From contig NZ_JABUXW010000015.1 in assembly GCF_014897585.1 (NCBI RefSeq), forward strand, positions 62,001 through 126,000: 64,000 nucleotides of DNA, given 5' to 3'. Position numbers and translations under genes: made by a program. Below the pieces are notes generated by a model. It did no database searches and was not told the origin of the DNA. It worked only from the letters and a program-made list of their open reading frames with translations. Of this stretch, positions 47,466 to 55,834 are shown one piece after another (the first letter of the stretch is position 1; every line of letters begins with the position of its first letter). This stretch comes from Brachybacterium tyrofermentans. GTDB taxonomy: Bacteria; Actinomycetota; Actinomycetes; Actinomycetales; Dermabacteraceae.

Positions 47466-48443
47466 ATGCGCGCCGTACTGATCGACTCGAAGGACTCCGA
47501 CGCCCGCTTCGTGGAGGATGCCGGTGAGTCCCTGCTCACCGGGCCCGTGGAGCTGGACGTGCTCTTCTCGAGCTACAACTACAAGGACGCGATGGCGATC
47601 GCGGGCACGGGTATCGCCCGCTCCTTCCCGCTGGTCCCCGGCATCGACCTGGTGGGGCGGGTGACGGCCTCGGAGGCCGAGCAGTACTCGGCCGGCGACC
47701 TCGTGATCCTCAACGGCGACGGCATCGGCGAGTCCCTCCACGGCGGCTTCGCGACCCGAGCCCGGGTGCGGCCCGACGCGCTGGTGCGCCTCCCGGCGGA
47801 GATCTCCCCCGACCGCGCCGCGGCGATCGGCACCGCCGGGTTCACCGCGATGCTCTCGGTGCTGCGGCTCGAGGACACCGGGATCGAGCCCGGCAGCGGC
47901 GATGTGCTTGTCACCGGCGCCTCCGGCGGAGTCGGCTCGATCGCGGTCGCGCTGCTCGCCGGTCGCGGCCACCGCGTGGTGGCGTCCTCCGGACGGGATG
48001 AGGAGAACGGGGAGTACCTGCGTGATCTCGGCGCGGCCGATGTCATCCACCGCTCCGAGCTCTCCGAGGAGCCCGGCAAGCCGATGCAGTCGCAGCGCTG
48101 GGCAGGAGCGATCGACGGCCTGGGCAGCACCACGCTCGCGAACGTCCTCGCCCAGACCGCCTGGGGCGGCACGGTCGCGGCCTACGGGCTCGCCCAGGGC
48201 ACGGACCTCCCGACCACCGTGCTGCCGTTCATCCTGCGCGGCGTGACCCTGGCGGGCGTGAACTCGGTGGAGGCCCCGCTCACGCTGCGCGAGCGCGCCT
48301 GGGAGGCCCTCACCCGGGAGCTGGACCTCGACCTGCTCGATTCGCTGACCACCGGCATCGGCCTGTCGGAGGCGATCGCGTTCGCCCCGCTGATCCTGGC
48401 CGGCGAGACCCGTGGCCGCACGATCGTGGATGTGACCCAGTGA
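47466..48443 (+). CDS. YhdH-like zinc-free medium-chain reductase
   Basis: 325 residues of the acryloyl-CoA reductase/YhdH branch of MDR proteins. FSSYNYKDAMAIAGTG and GIDLVGRVTASE are at the N-terminus, TGASGGVGSIAVALLAGRGH (about 152-170) is the nucleotide-binding motif, and GVNSVEAP is at the C-terminus. No zinc ligands. E. coli YhdH reduces acryloyl-CoA with NADPH; its role here is not proven. ATG 47466 has gagggagagg upstream, with TAGGGT a further 30 bp away. Its stop overlaps the next gene (GTGA). Confidence 0.9.
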   Translation: MRAVLIDSKDSDARFVEDAGESLLTGPVELDVLFSSYNYKDAMAIAGTGIARSFPLVPGIDLVGRVTASEAEQYSAGDLVILNGDGIGESLHGGFATRARVRPDALVRLPAEISPDRAAAIGTAGFTAMLSVLRLEDTGIEPGSGDVLVTGASGGVGSIAVALLAGRGHRVVASSGRDEENGEYLRDLGAADVIHRSELSEEPGKPMQSQRWAGAIDGLGSTTLANVLAQTAWGGTVAAYGLAQGTDLPTTVLPFILRGVTLAGVNSVEAPLTLRERAWEALTRELDLDLLDSLTTGIGLSEAIAFAPLILAGETRGRTIVDVTQ

Positions 48444-49393
48444 CCATGCGCGCGCTCTCCATCACCGAGGATCACCAGCTCGAGCTGGTCGATCTCCCCG
48501 AACCCGTCACGGCGCCCGGCGAGGTGCTGGTCGACGTCATCGCCGCCGGGGTGAACCGTGCGGACCTCGCCCAGGTCGCCGGCATGTATCCCCCGCCGCC
48601 GGATGCGTCGGAGCTGCCGGGGCTCGAGGTCTCCGGCCACCGCCGTGACACCGGTGAGGCCGTGGTGGCGCTGCTGGCCGGCGGTGGCTACGCCGAGGTC
48701 GTCGCCGTGCCCGAGGGGCAGCTGCTCCCCGTCCCCGAGGGGATGGACCTGGTCGACGCCGCCGGCGTGGTCGAGGTGTGCGCGACCGTGGTCTCAAACC
48801 TCGTGCTCGAGGCCGGACTCGTCGAGGGCGAGACCGTGCTGATCCACGGCGGCACCGGAGGCATCGGCACCGTCGCGATCCAGCTGGCACGGCACCTCGG
48901 TGCCCGCGTGCTCACCACCGTCGGCTCCGACGAGGCGATCGCCACCACCCGCGGTCTGGGCGCCGACATGTCCTGGAACCGCCACACCACCGATCTGCTC
49001 GAGGCGGTGCGCGAGACCGGCGGGGCCGACGTCATCCTCGATGTCGTGGGCGGGCCCACGCTCGCGGACAACGTCGGGATGCTCCACGAGCACGGGCGCC
49101 TGGTCATCATCGGCACCCTCGGCGGGGCGAGCGGCGAGCTGCCGATCGGCCTGCTCATGGGCAAGCGCGGCCGCGTCATCGGCACCACGCTGCGCTCCCG
49201 CCGCACCGAGGCCAAGCGCGAGATCCTCGAGGCCACCCAGGCCCTGGCCTGGCCGCTGCTCACGGACGGCTCCCTGCGGATCCCGATCCACGCCCGCTTC
49301 CCCTTCGAGCGGGCCGCCGACGCCCACACGGTGCTCCGCGAGGGCGGCCATCTCGGCAAGGTCGTCCTCGAGATCGCTTCGCCCGAAGACTGA
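48440..49393 (+). CDS. Quinone oxidoreductase (PIG3-like MDR)
   Basis: 317 residues of the zinc-free NADPH:quinone reductase family: GVNRADLAQVAGMYPPPP (the RxDxxQRxGxYP-like motif), GGTGGIGTVAIQLARHLGARV (NADP motif, residues about 137-157) and a C-terminal ARFPFERAADAHTVLREG. It may reduce quinones or other electrophiles. The GTG at 48440 overlaps the preceding stop by 4 bp; the nearby ATG 48446 is an alternative. A 7-bp tandem tgagggc (three copies) follows the stop. Confidence 0.9.
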   Translation: MTMRALSITEDHQLELVDLPEPVTAPGEVLVDVIAAGVNRADLAQVAGMYPPPPDASELPGLEVSGHRRDTGEAVVALLAGGGYAEVVAVPEGQLLPVPEGMDLVDAAGVVEVCATVVSNLVLEAGLVEGETVLIHGGTGGIGTVAIQLARHLGARVLTTVGSDEAIATTRGLGADMSWNRHTTDLLEAVRETGGADVILDVVGGPTLADNVGMLHEHGRLVIIGTLGGASGELPIGLLMGKRGRVIGTTLRSRRTEAKREILEATQALAWPLLTDGSLRIPIHARFPFERAADAHTVLREGGHLGKVVLEIASPED

Positions 49394-49445
49394 GGGCTGA
49401 GGGCTGAGGGCTCGACCCAGCAGTCTGATCAGCCCTGCAGCCCGC

Positions 49446-50312
49446 TCAGCCCAGCAGGGTCTCCAGCACCAGCACGGTGCCGTCCTCGTAGACGGAGTCC
49501 GTGACGGTGTCCGCCACGTCCTTCACGCCCTGGGGCGCCTGCCCCATGGCCACCCCGACGCCGGCCCACTGGAGCATCTCGGTGTCGTTGAAGCCGTCCC
49601 CGACGGCCACGGTGTGCGCCGGCTCGATGCCCAGATCCGCGCGCACCGTCTCCAGGGCGGTGGCCTTGGAGACGCCGGGGGCGGCCATGTCGAGCCAGGC
49701 CGTCCAGCCGATCGAGTACTCCACGCCGTGCACGCCGGATTCGGCGATGACCTTGCTGAACTCCTGCGGGCTGAGGTCCGGCACGTGCACCACCACGCGC
49801 ACCGCCTCGAGCTCGAGGAGGTCCTCCAGCGGCTTCTCCTGGGCCTGCACGCCGAAGCTGGCGTCCTGGAAGCCGGTGGTGGCCTGGAAGGAGCCGTCGA
49901 CCATCTCGACCGCGTAGTGCGCGTCGGGCGCGACCTCGCGCAGGGTGCGCAGGGCGTGGCCGGGCCGGAAGGCACGGGTGTCGATGATGCGGTACCCGCC
50001 GTCGGCCGACGGATCCAGCTCCAGGGTGACCGCCCCGTTGGAGCAGACCGCGTACCCGCGGGTGATACCCGCGGCCTCGACGATCGGGAGGGTCGCTCCG
50101 AGGGAACGACCGGTCGAGATGACGACGGTGTGCTCCGTGGCGGCACGCTGCAGCACGCGGCGCATCGGCGGGGACATGACGCCGTCGTGGTCGACGAGCG
50201 TGCCGTCGACGTCGAGCCCGATCAGCAGTCGCTCGCCGGGCAGGGCACCGAGATGCTCCTTCAGACGGGTCCGGGTGGCATCGCGGTCGGTGATCGCCGT
50301 GGCAGCATCCAT
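49446..50312 (-). CDS. HAD superfamily Cof-type hydrolase
   Basis: 288-residue phosphatase of the Cof subfamily (type IIB cap). LIGLDVDGTLVDHDG contains the nucleophile Asp and DxD motif (near residue 34), VVISTGRSLGAT is motif II and AVGDGFNDTEMLQWAG is motif IV. Sugar or cofactor phosphates are typical substrates. Start at ATG 50312; longer in-frame sequence to 50591 would overlap the serS stop. It ends 103 bp from serS start-side flank on the same strand and may be in an operon with it. Confidence 0.87.
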   Translation of the reverse strand: MDAATAITDRDATRTRLKEHLGALPGERLLIGLDVDGTLVDHDGVMSPPMRRVLQRAATEHTVVISTGRSLGATLPIVEAAGITRGYAVCSNGAVTLELDPSADGGYRIIDTRAFRPGHALRTLREVAPDAHYAVEMVDGSFQATTGFQDASFGVQAQEKPLEDLLELEAVRVVVHVPDLSPQEFSKVIAESGVHGVEYSIGWTAWLDMAAPGVSKATALETVRADLGIEPAHTVAVGDGFNDTEMLQWAGVGVAMGQAPQGVKDVADTVTDSVYEDGTVLVLETLLG

Positions 50313-50415
50313 GCCCCCGAGTGTCTCAGCGCCGTCTGACACCCGGGTGAACCGGCGGTGACGGACAGCATCACGCAGGCGTCGCAGGGCTCCGCGTCCG
50401 GACAGGCTGGGCATG

Positions 50416-51678
50416 TCAGGCCACGACCTCGAAGGTCTCGCGCCCGCCGAGGTAGGGGCGCAGGCCCTCGGGGACCACGACAGAACCGTCGGGCTGCTGG
50501 TGGTTCTCGAGGATCGCGGCGATGAAGCGCGTGGTGCCGAGGGTTCCGTTGAGCGTCGCGACCGGGCGCAGCCCGTCGTCGGTGCGCTCACGGATGTTCA
50601 GCCGCCGAGCCTGGAACTGGGTGGTGTTCGAGGTGGAGGTGAGCTCGCGGTAGGTGTTCTGGCTGGGCATCCACGCCTCGCAGTCGAACTTGCGGGCGGC
50701 GGAGGTGCCCAGGTCACCGGCGGCGGTGTCGATGATGCGGTAGGGCACGTCGATGCGCGCCATCATCTCCCGCTCGAGGTCCAGCAGGCGCTCGTGCTCC
50801 GCGTAGGAGTCCTCGATGCGGCAGTAGCTGAACATCTCGACCTTGTGGAACTGGTGGACGCGGATGATGCCGCGGGTGTCCTTGCCGTAGCTGCCGGCCT
50901 CGCGGCGGTAGCAGGCGCTCCAGCCGGCGTAGCGGATCGGGCCGCCGGACAGGTCGAGGATCTCGTCCTTGTGATAGCTGGCCAGGGCCACCTCGCTGGT
51001 GCCGACGAGGTAGAGGTCGTCGTCCTTGTCGAGGTGGTAGACCTCGTCGGCGTGCTCGCCGAGGAAGCCCGTGCCCTCCATCGACTCCGGGAGCACCAGG
51101 GTGGGGGTGATCATCGGGGTGAAGCCGGCGTTCGTGGCCTGGTCGATCGCGGAGTTCAGGATCGCGAGCTCGAGCTGGGCGCCGACGCCGCGCAGGAAGT
51201 AGAAGCGTGAGCCGGAGACCTTCGCGCCGCGGGCCATGTCGATCGCCCGCAGACCCTCGGCGATCTCCAGGTGATCCTTGACCGGGTGGTCGAAACGGGG
51301 GTTCTCGCCGACGGTCTCGCGGAGGGCGAAGTCCTCCTCGAGGCCCTCGGGGGCGCCCTCGGCGAGGTTGGGGATGGCGCGCAGGGCGCTGTCACGGGCG
51401 GCGATGGCCTCTCCGGCCTCCGCCTCGAGGCGCTTGACGTCGGCCGCGAGCTGCTTGACCTCGGCCAGCAGTGCCTGCTTCTCCTCGCCCGTGGTCTGGG
51501 CGACCTTCTTGCCGAAGGCCTTCTGCTCGGCGCGCGCGGATTCGAAGGACCCGGTCGCCTCGCGCCAGCGGGAATCGGCCGCCAGGACGGCGTCGACGGT
51601 GGCAGGGTCTCGTCGGCGCGCCTTCTGGGCATCGCGGACGGCATCGGGATTCTCTCGCAGGAGCCGCAGATCGATCAT
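50416..51678 (-). CDS. serS: Seryl-tRNA synthetase
   Basis: Charges both tRNA-Ser species in this window, among others. 420 residues: N-terminal coiled-coil arm (about 30-105, [18 protein letters not shown] onward) and a class II catalytic core with motif 2 ([28 protein letters not shown]) and motif 3 ([21 protein letters not shown]). Start at ATG 51678; TACCCT lies 6 bases before it with no Shine-Dalgarno, so the transcript may be leaderless. Same neighbourhood as pheA, which is common in actinobacteria. Confidence 0.97.
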   Translation of the reverse strand: MIDLRLLRENPDAVRDAQKARRRDPATVDAVLAADSRWREATGSFESARAEQKAFGKKVAQTTGEEKQALLAEVKQLAADVKRLEAEAGEAIAARDSALRAIPNLAEGAPEGLEEDFALRETVGENPRFDHPVKDHLEIAEGLRAIDMARGAKVSGSRFYFLRGVGAQLELAILNSAIDQATNAGFTPMITPTLVLPESMEGTGFLGEHADEVYHLDKDDDLYLVGTSEVALASYHKDEILDLSGGPIRYAGWSACYRREAGSYGKDTRGIIRVHQFHKVEMFSYCRIEDSYAEHERLLDLEREMMARIDVPYRIIDTAAGDLGTSAARKFDCEAWMPSQNTYRELTSTSNTTQFQARRLNIRERTDDGLRPVATLNGTLGTTRFIAAILENHQQPDGSVVVPEGLRPYLGGRETFEVVA

Positions 51679-51741
51679 TGCACCAGGGTACCCGCGCAGG
51701 GGCCTGTGCTCTCCGGCCCTCGCCGTCAGTACTCTGTGACC

Positions 51742-52956
51742 ATGGACCAGACCTTGCTCTACCTCAGCATCGCCTCGATCGTGGTCACCGTCGTCGCCGT
51801 CGTGCTGCTCGTCGTGGTGCTGCGGCACCTGGGGCGCCACCGTCGCGAGATCGCCGCGCTGCGGGCCGCGACGGAGGGCTCGGGCGCACGTGCGGGAGCC
51901 GGCGCGGCCGGGGACGGTACGTCCGCCGACGTCGACAGTGCTGCCAGGGCCGACGCGGACCCCCACGACGACTCGCCCGCTGACAGCATCCACCGGGTCG
52001 CGGTGGTCCTGAACCCCTCGAAGTTCGACGACGCCGAGATGTTCCGCACCCGCGTGCGCGAGGTCGTCGAGAACCTCGGGGGCGCTGACGTCGAGTTCTA
52101 CGAGACGACGGTGGAGGATCCGGGCCGCGGCCAGACCCGTCGTGCTCTCCAGGAGGGCGCCGATCTGGTGGTCGCCGCCGGCGGCGACGGGACCGTGCGC
52201 CTGGTGTCCTCCGTGCTCGCCGGCACCGACACCCGGATGGCGATCATCCCCGCCGGGACCGGCAACCTGCTGGCCCGCAACCTCGACATCCCCCTGGAGG
52301 ATCCCACCGCGGCGATGACCGCGGCGCTGAGCGGCGAGGACCGACAGATCGACGTGGGCTGGCTGCGCAGCGGCGGCTCCGTCTCCGAGGCGGCCGCATC
52401 CGCTGAGCAGATCTTCCTGGTCATCGCCGGCTTCGGGGCGGACGCCGAGATGATCGGCCACACCGACGACACCCTGAAGAAGCGCCTCGGGTGGATCGCC
52501 TATGTGGTCGGCGGGGTGCGCACGATCCTCGGCCGCTCGGTCGACGTCATGCTGGACTTCCCCGACGGCACCCGCCAGGCCCACAAGGCGCGCACCGTGC
52601 TGCTGGGCAACGTGGGCAGACTTCCCGGCGGCTTCGTGCTGATGCCGGAGGCCACAGCGGACAACGGCCGCCTCGAGATCGTGGTCGCCGGGTGGAAGGG
52701 CGCCGCCGGCTTCAGCCAGGTGGTCACGGAGGTCGTGAACCCGAAGCTGGTCCCGAAGGGCAAGCTCGCAGAGACCACGCGCCTGTCCACGATGAACCGC
52801 TACCAGGCCACCGAGGTGCGGGTCGCGACCACGAAGGCCCAGCCCGTGCAGCTCGACGGCGACACCGACACTGAGGCGACCCATCTGATCGCCCGGATCG
52901 ACCCGGGCGTGCTGCGCCTGCGCGTTCCCGCGGGAACGGATCTGGACCAGCCCTGA
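51742..52956 (+). CDS. Diacylglycerol kinase family protein
   Basis: 404 residues. One N-terminal transmembrane helix (about 4-27), a linker rich in Ala/Gly/Asp, then the DAGK catalytic domain with [26 protein letters not shown] and [11 protein letters not shown] (GGDGTxN/NLLA motifs), ending in the C-terminal beta domain with VQLDGDTD. Likely phosphorylates a lipid such as diacylglycerol or sphingosine. TACTCT lies directly before ATG 51742, a leaderless pattern. Divergent from serS by 63 bp. Confidence 0.9.
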   Translation: MDQTLLYLSIASIVVTVVAVVLLVVVLRHLGRHRREIAALRAATEGSGARAGAGAAGDGTSADVDSAARADADPHDDSPADSIHRVAVVLNPSKFDDAEMFRTRVREVVENLGGADVEFYETTVEDPGRGQTRRALQEGADLVVAAGGDGTVRLVSSVLAGTDTRMAIIPAGTGNLLARNLDIPLEDPTAAMTAALSGEDRQIDVGWLRSGGSVSEAAASAEQIFLVIAGFGADAEMIGHTDDTLKKRLGWIAYVVGGVRTILGRSVDVMLDFPDGTRQAHKARTVLLGNVGRLPGGFVLMPEATADNGRLEIVVAGWKGAAGFSQVVTEVVNPKLVPKGKLAETTRLSTMNRYQATEVRVATTKAQPVQLDGDTDTEATHLIARIDPGVLRLRVPAGTDLDQP

Positions 52957-52962
52957 GGGCCG

Positions 52963-53943
52963 TCAGTCCGTGCTCGGTGACCCCGTCGAGGGCGGGGTGA
53001 CCATGCCGGTCAGCGACTCGATCCAGGCGTGGGCCTCGTCGTAGGTGTCGTCGGCGAACTCCTCGCGCGTCTCGGAGCTGATCCCGTCGATGCGCGGGTA
53101 GGAGCCGAGGTAGTGCACGACGGGGCAGATCCGGTGCAGCGCCCGCAGGGAGGCGGCGACGCGACGGTCCTCGATGTGCCCCTCGACGTCGATCGAGAAG
53201 GAGTACCGGCCCAGGAAGTCGCCGATGGGGCGCGACTCGATGCGGGAGAGGTTCACGCCGTTGGCGCTGAACATCTCGAGGGTCTCGAGCAGGGCGCCGG
53301 AGCGGTTGTGGGGCAGCTGGACGACGAGCGTGGTCTTGTCCGCCCCGGTGCGGGCGGGGATGCGGCCCTCGCGGGTGACGAGCACGAAGCGGGTCTGCGC
53401 GCCGGCGTTGTCCTCGATCTGCTCGGCGAGCACCGTGAGGCCGAAGTGCTCGGCAGCGAGGGGCGAGCAGACGGCGGCGCGGCCGCGGGCCTCCTCGGGG
53501 CTCATCGCGGCGAGGTCGCGGGCGGCCGCGGCGGTCGATGAGGCGGTGGCGACGTTCGCCGAGGGGACGTGGCCGCGCAGCCAGCCCTGGACCTGAGCCT
53601 GGGCGTGCGGGTGGGAGGAGACGACGCGGAGGTCCGTCAGCGCTGTCTCCTCGCGGGCGGCGAGCACGAAGGTCACCTGCACGATCTGCTCGGCGACGAT
53701 GGTGATGGAGTCCGTGGCGGCGAGCACGTCCAGCGTGCCGGAGACCCCGCCCTCGACGGAGTTCTCGATCGGCGCGATCAGCGCATCGATGTCCCCGGCG
53801 AGCAGGTCGGTGGTCGCGGTCGCGACGGCGGTGAAGGGCACCTGCTCCACCGTGTCGGTGACCTCGCGGGGCATGACCGCCAGCGCCTGCAGGAGCGCCT
53901 GGTGGGTGAAGGTGGTCTCGGGGCCGAGGTATCCGTACCGCAT
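52963..53943 (-). CDS. pheA: Prephenate dehydratase
   Basis: Converts prephenate to phenylpyruvate for phenylalanine synthesis. 326 residues: catalytic domain (RYGYLGPETTFTHQALLQ at the start; IENSVEGGVSGTLD; NAGAQTRFVLV with the essential Thr-Arg) and a C-terminal ACT domain (LVVQLPHNRSGALLETLEMFSANGVNLSRIESRP) that binds phenylalanine for feedback control. ATG 53943 is preferred over 53955 because MRYGYLG fits the family start. Converges with the DAGK gene (stops 6 bp apart). Confidence 0.95.
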   Translation of the reverse strand: MRYGYLGPETTFTHQALLQALAVMPREVTDTVEQVPFTAVATATTDLLAGDIDALIAPIENSVEGGVSGTLDVLAATDSITIVAEQIVQVTFVLAAREETALTDLRVVSSHPHAQAQVQGWLRGHVPSANVATASSTAAAARDLAAMSPEEARGRAAVCSPLAAEHFGLTVLAEQIEDNAGAQTRFVLVTREGRIPARTGADKTTLVVQLPHNRSGALLETLEMFSANGVNLSRIESRPIGDFLGRYSFSIDVEGHIEDRRVAASLRALHRICPVVHYLGSYPRIDGISSETREEFADDTYDEAHAWIESLTGMVTPPSTGSPSTD

Positions 53944-54020
53944 GGGAGCCAACACTACTGCTCACGGGCGCAGTTCCGCCGCGCGGCCCAGGACGGACCG
54001 GCCTCTTTGCGCACTGGCGA

Positions 54021-54611
54021 TCAGGACGAGGGGCGTGCCGGCCTGGTCCCGTCATCGATCCAATAGCGCCGTTTCCCCTCAACACTGTTCTCGTACTGCC
54101 CGCCGGCCTTCTCGATCGTGCGGCGGGAGGCGACATTGTCTTCATCGCAGGTGACCAGGACAGGGCTGATGCCGAGCCCCCGCGCCTCGGCCAGGCCGAG
54201 CTCGAGGGCCGCGGAGGCGATCCCCTGCCTCCGGGCGGATGGCCGCACTGAGTACCCGATGTGCCCGCCCTGATCGAAGAGGTAGGTGGTCAGGCGGTGG
54301 CGGATCACGATGAAGCCGAGGATCTCGGCTCCCGGATCGTCAACTCCACATGAGCCGTCGCTCGACCCGTCGGCCGCGATGATCCAGCGGCTGGTGCAGT
54401 GCACCCAGGGCTCTTCGAGCTCGGTGCTCGGATCCTCCTCGGCCAGGCGCGCGGTCACGAAGTCGATGAACTCTCCGTCGCCCACCGGCGGGATGCCGGG
54501 GTCGAAGATGCTCGAGCCGTCCATCGCCGTCCCGGCGAAGTCGGCGAGGCAGTCCACGAAGGCCGCGTGGCGGGAGACGGACGGCGGGACCAGGCGGAGT
54601 GCAGGACTCAT
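54021..54611 (-). CDS. GNAT acetyltransferase
   Basis: 196 residues. The acetyl-CoA motif is GHIGYSVRPSARRQGIASAALELG (segments cited), and C-terminal NVASRRTIEKAGG follows. It may acetylate a small molecule or protein; substrate unknown. No clear Shine-Dalgarno; the start at ATG 54611 is by frame and family start (MSPALRLV). Close to a second GNAT gene on the same strand, 82 bp apart. Confidence 0.88.
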   Translation of the reverse strand: MSPALRLVPPSVSRHAAFVDCLADFAGTAMDGSSIFDPGIPPVGDGEFIDFVTARLAEEDPSTELEEPWVHCTSRWIIAADGSSDGSCGVDDPGAEILGFIVIRHRLTTYLFDQGGHIGYSVRPSARRQGIASAALELGLAEARGLGISPVLVTCDEDNVASRRTIEKAGGQYENSVEGKRRYWIDDGTRPARPSS

Positions 54612-54693
54612 CGGCCCAGGATGCCAGGCTGGCGGAGCACGGATTGCTGTGGCCCGACGCGGAGATGCAGATTCCCGGAGATCAGGGTCGGGC

Positions 54694-55233
54694 TCAGCGC
54701 AGGTCGAGCACCCAGCGGTCTACGACCCGCGCCGGATCGGCAGGGTGCCGCTCGGGAGTGCCGGTGGGAGCCGCGCCGATATTGCGGGCCACGGCTCGGG
54801 AGGGATCGTTGTGCGGCGCGATGAACAGCACGAGCTGCGAGATCCGTTGGTCTCCGCGGGCGCAGTCGACGAGCGCTGACGCGATCTCCTGCCCCAGACC
54901 CTTCCCCCGATGAGCTGGGAGCACCCAGTAGGTCATCGCGGCGTGGCCCCGCTGGACTCCTGGCGCCAGGCGGTTCAGACCGCCGCCGCCGAGCAGACGC
55001 CCGCCTCCGACCCCGTCCCCGTCCTGGTGCTCGTCCCCGCCCGAGGCCATCCCGTCTACCGCGGCGTACTCACGGATCGGACCGTCGCTGCTCCACCGTG
55101 AACAGCGGTCCAGGAAGGCAACGAGCGCCGCGCGGTCCCACCGGCCTCCGCTGATCTCCCGCGCCAGCGCGTCGTCCTGACCGAGCAGCAAGGCATCGGC
55201 ATCCTGGGGGTCGAGTGCTCGGAGTCGGATCAT
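54694..55233 (-). CDS. GNAT acetyltransferase
   Basis: 179 residues from ATG 55233 (MIRLRALDPQDADAL). The core motif is YWVLPAHRGKGLGQEIASALVDC with the R/Q-x-x-G-x-G/A pyrophosphate-binding loop. Between residues 60 and 90 the sequence is GD/GG-rich (MASGGDEHQDGDGVGGGRLLGGGG), perhaps a disordered loop. The frame reads upstream as far as 55329 but overlaps the GntR stop. Ends 82 bp before the first GNAT gene. Substrate unknown. Confidence 0.78.
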   Translation of the reverse strand: MIRLRALDPQDADALLLGQDDALAREISGGRWDRAALVAFLDRCSRWSSDGPIREYAAVDGMASGGDEHQDGDGVGGGRLLGGGGLNRLAPGVQRGHAAMTYWVLPAHRGKGLGQEIASALVDCARGDQRISQLVLFIAPHNDPSRAVARNIGAAPTGTPERHPADPARVVDRWVLDLR

Positions 55234-55246
55234 CGACTCAGTCGCT

Positions 55247-55654
55247 TCATGCGGTGGTCGCGGGGGCCTGTCCCGCCAGCGCCGCCCGCACCGACGCCAT
55301 GATCTCGACGTCACCGTGGCCCTTGGCACGGGCGTCGGCGACGGGTCCGGAGAACAGTGCGACGAGGTCCGGGTCGGCGACGCCCCCGGATTCCCTGTCG
55401 GTCGCCGCGGCGGATCTCTCGCTGGCAGCCACGGCTCCTGGCGCCACGGTGGTGCCCGCGCCGCGCCGGGTCACGATGATCTGCGCCTCCTCGAGGAGCT
55501 TGTAGGCGCGGGCCACGGTGCCGGCGGCGAGGCCGAGATCGCCGGCGAGCACGCGGATGGCGGGGAGCTTGTCGCCCGGGGCGATCTCGCCGGAGCGGAC
55601 CTGCTCGACGATCTCGCGACGGACCTGCTCATAGGGAGGAGTCGGGGTGTTCAT
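55247..55654 (-). CDS. GntR regulator, YtrA subfamily
   Basis: 135 residues; winged helix (PYEQVRREIVEQVRSGEIAPGDKLPAIRVLAGDLGLAAGTVARAYKLLEEAQIIVTRRGAGT as the span 7-68, cited in parts) with an extra C-terminal tail of about 50 residues that is longer than usual and Ala/Gly/Asp rich. No Shine-Dalgarno before ATG 55654. It is encoded divergently from the large membrane protein and may regulate it, or the neighbouring acetyltransferase gene whose start it precedes by 14 bp. Confidence 0.88.
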   Translation of the reverse strand: MNTPTPPYEQVRREIVEQVRSGEIAPGDKLPAIRVLAGDLGLAAGTVARAYKLLEEAQIIVTRRGAGTTVAPGAVAASERSAAATDRESGGVADPDLVALFSGPVADARAKGHGDVEIMASVRAALAGQAPATTA

Positions 55655-55834
55655 GGGGTCCACGATATGGGTCCCCGGACCTCCTCTGCGCTGCATAGCA
55701 CCTCTTGTGCGGCACCGCTCGCCCGGCGCGCGCCGCGGCCAGGGCGCCGGCGGGGCCCGTGGAATCCGTGGGAGAAGCGTGGAGGCCCTGCGCAGACGCC
55801 CGGGAGCCTGCGGTGCGCCCCGTAGCATCGTCCT

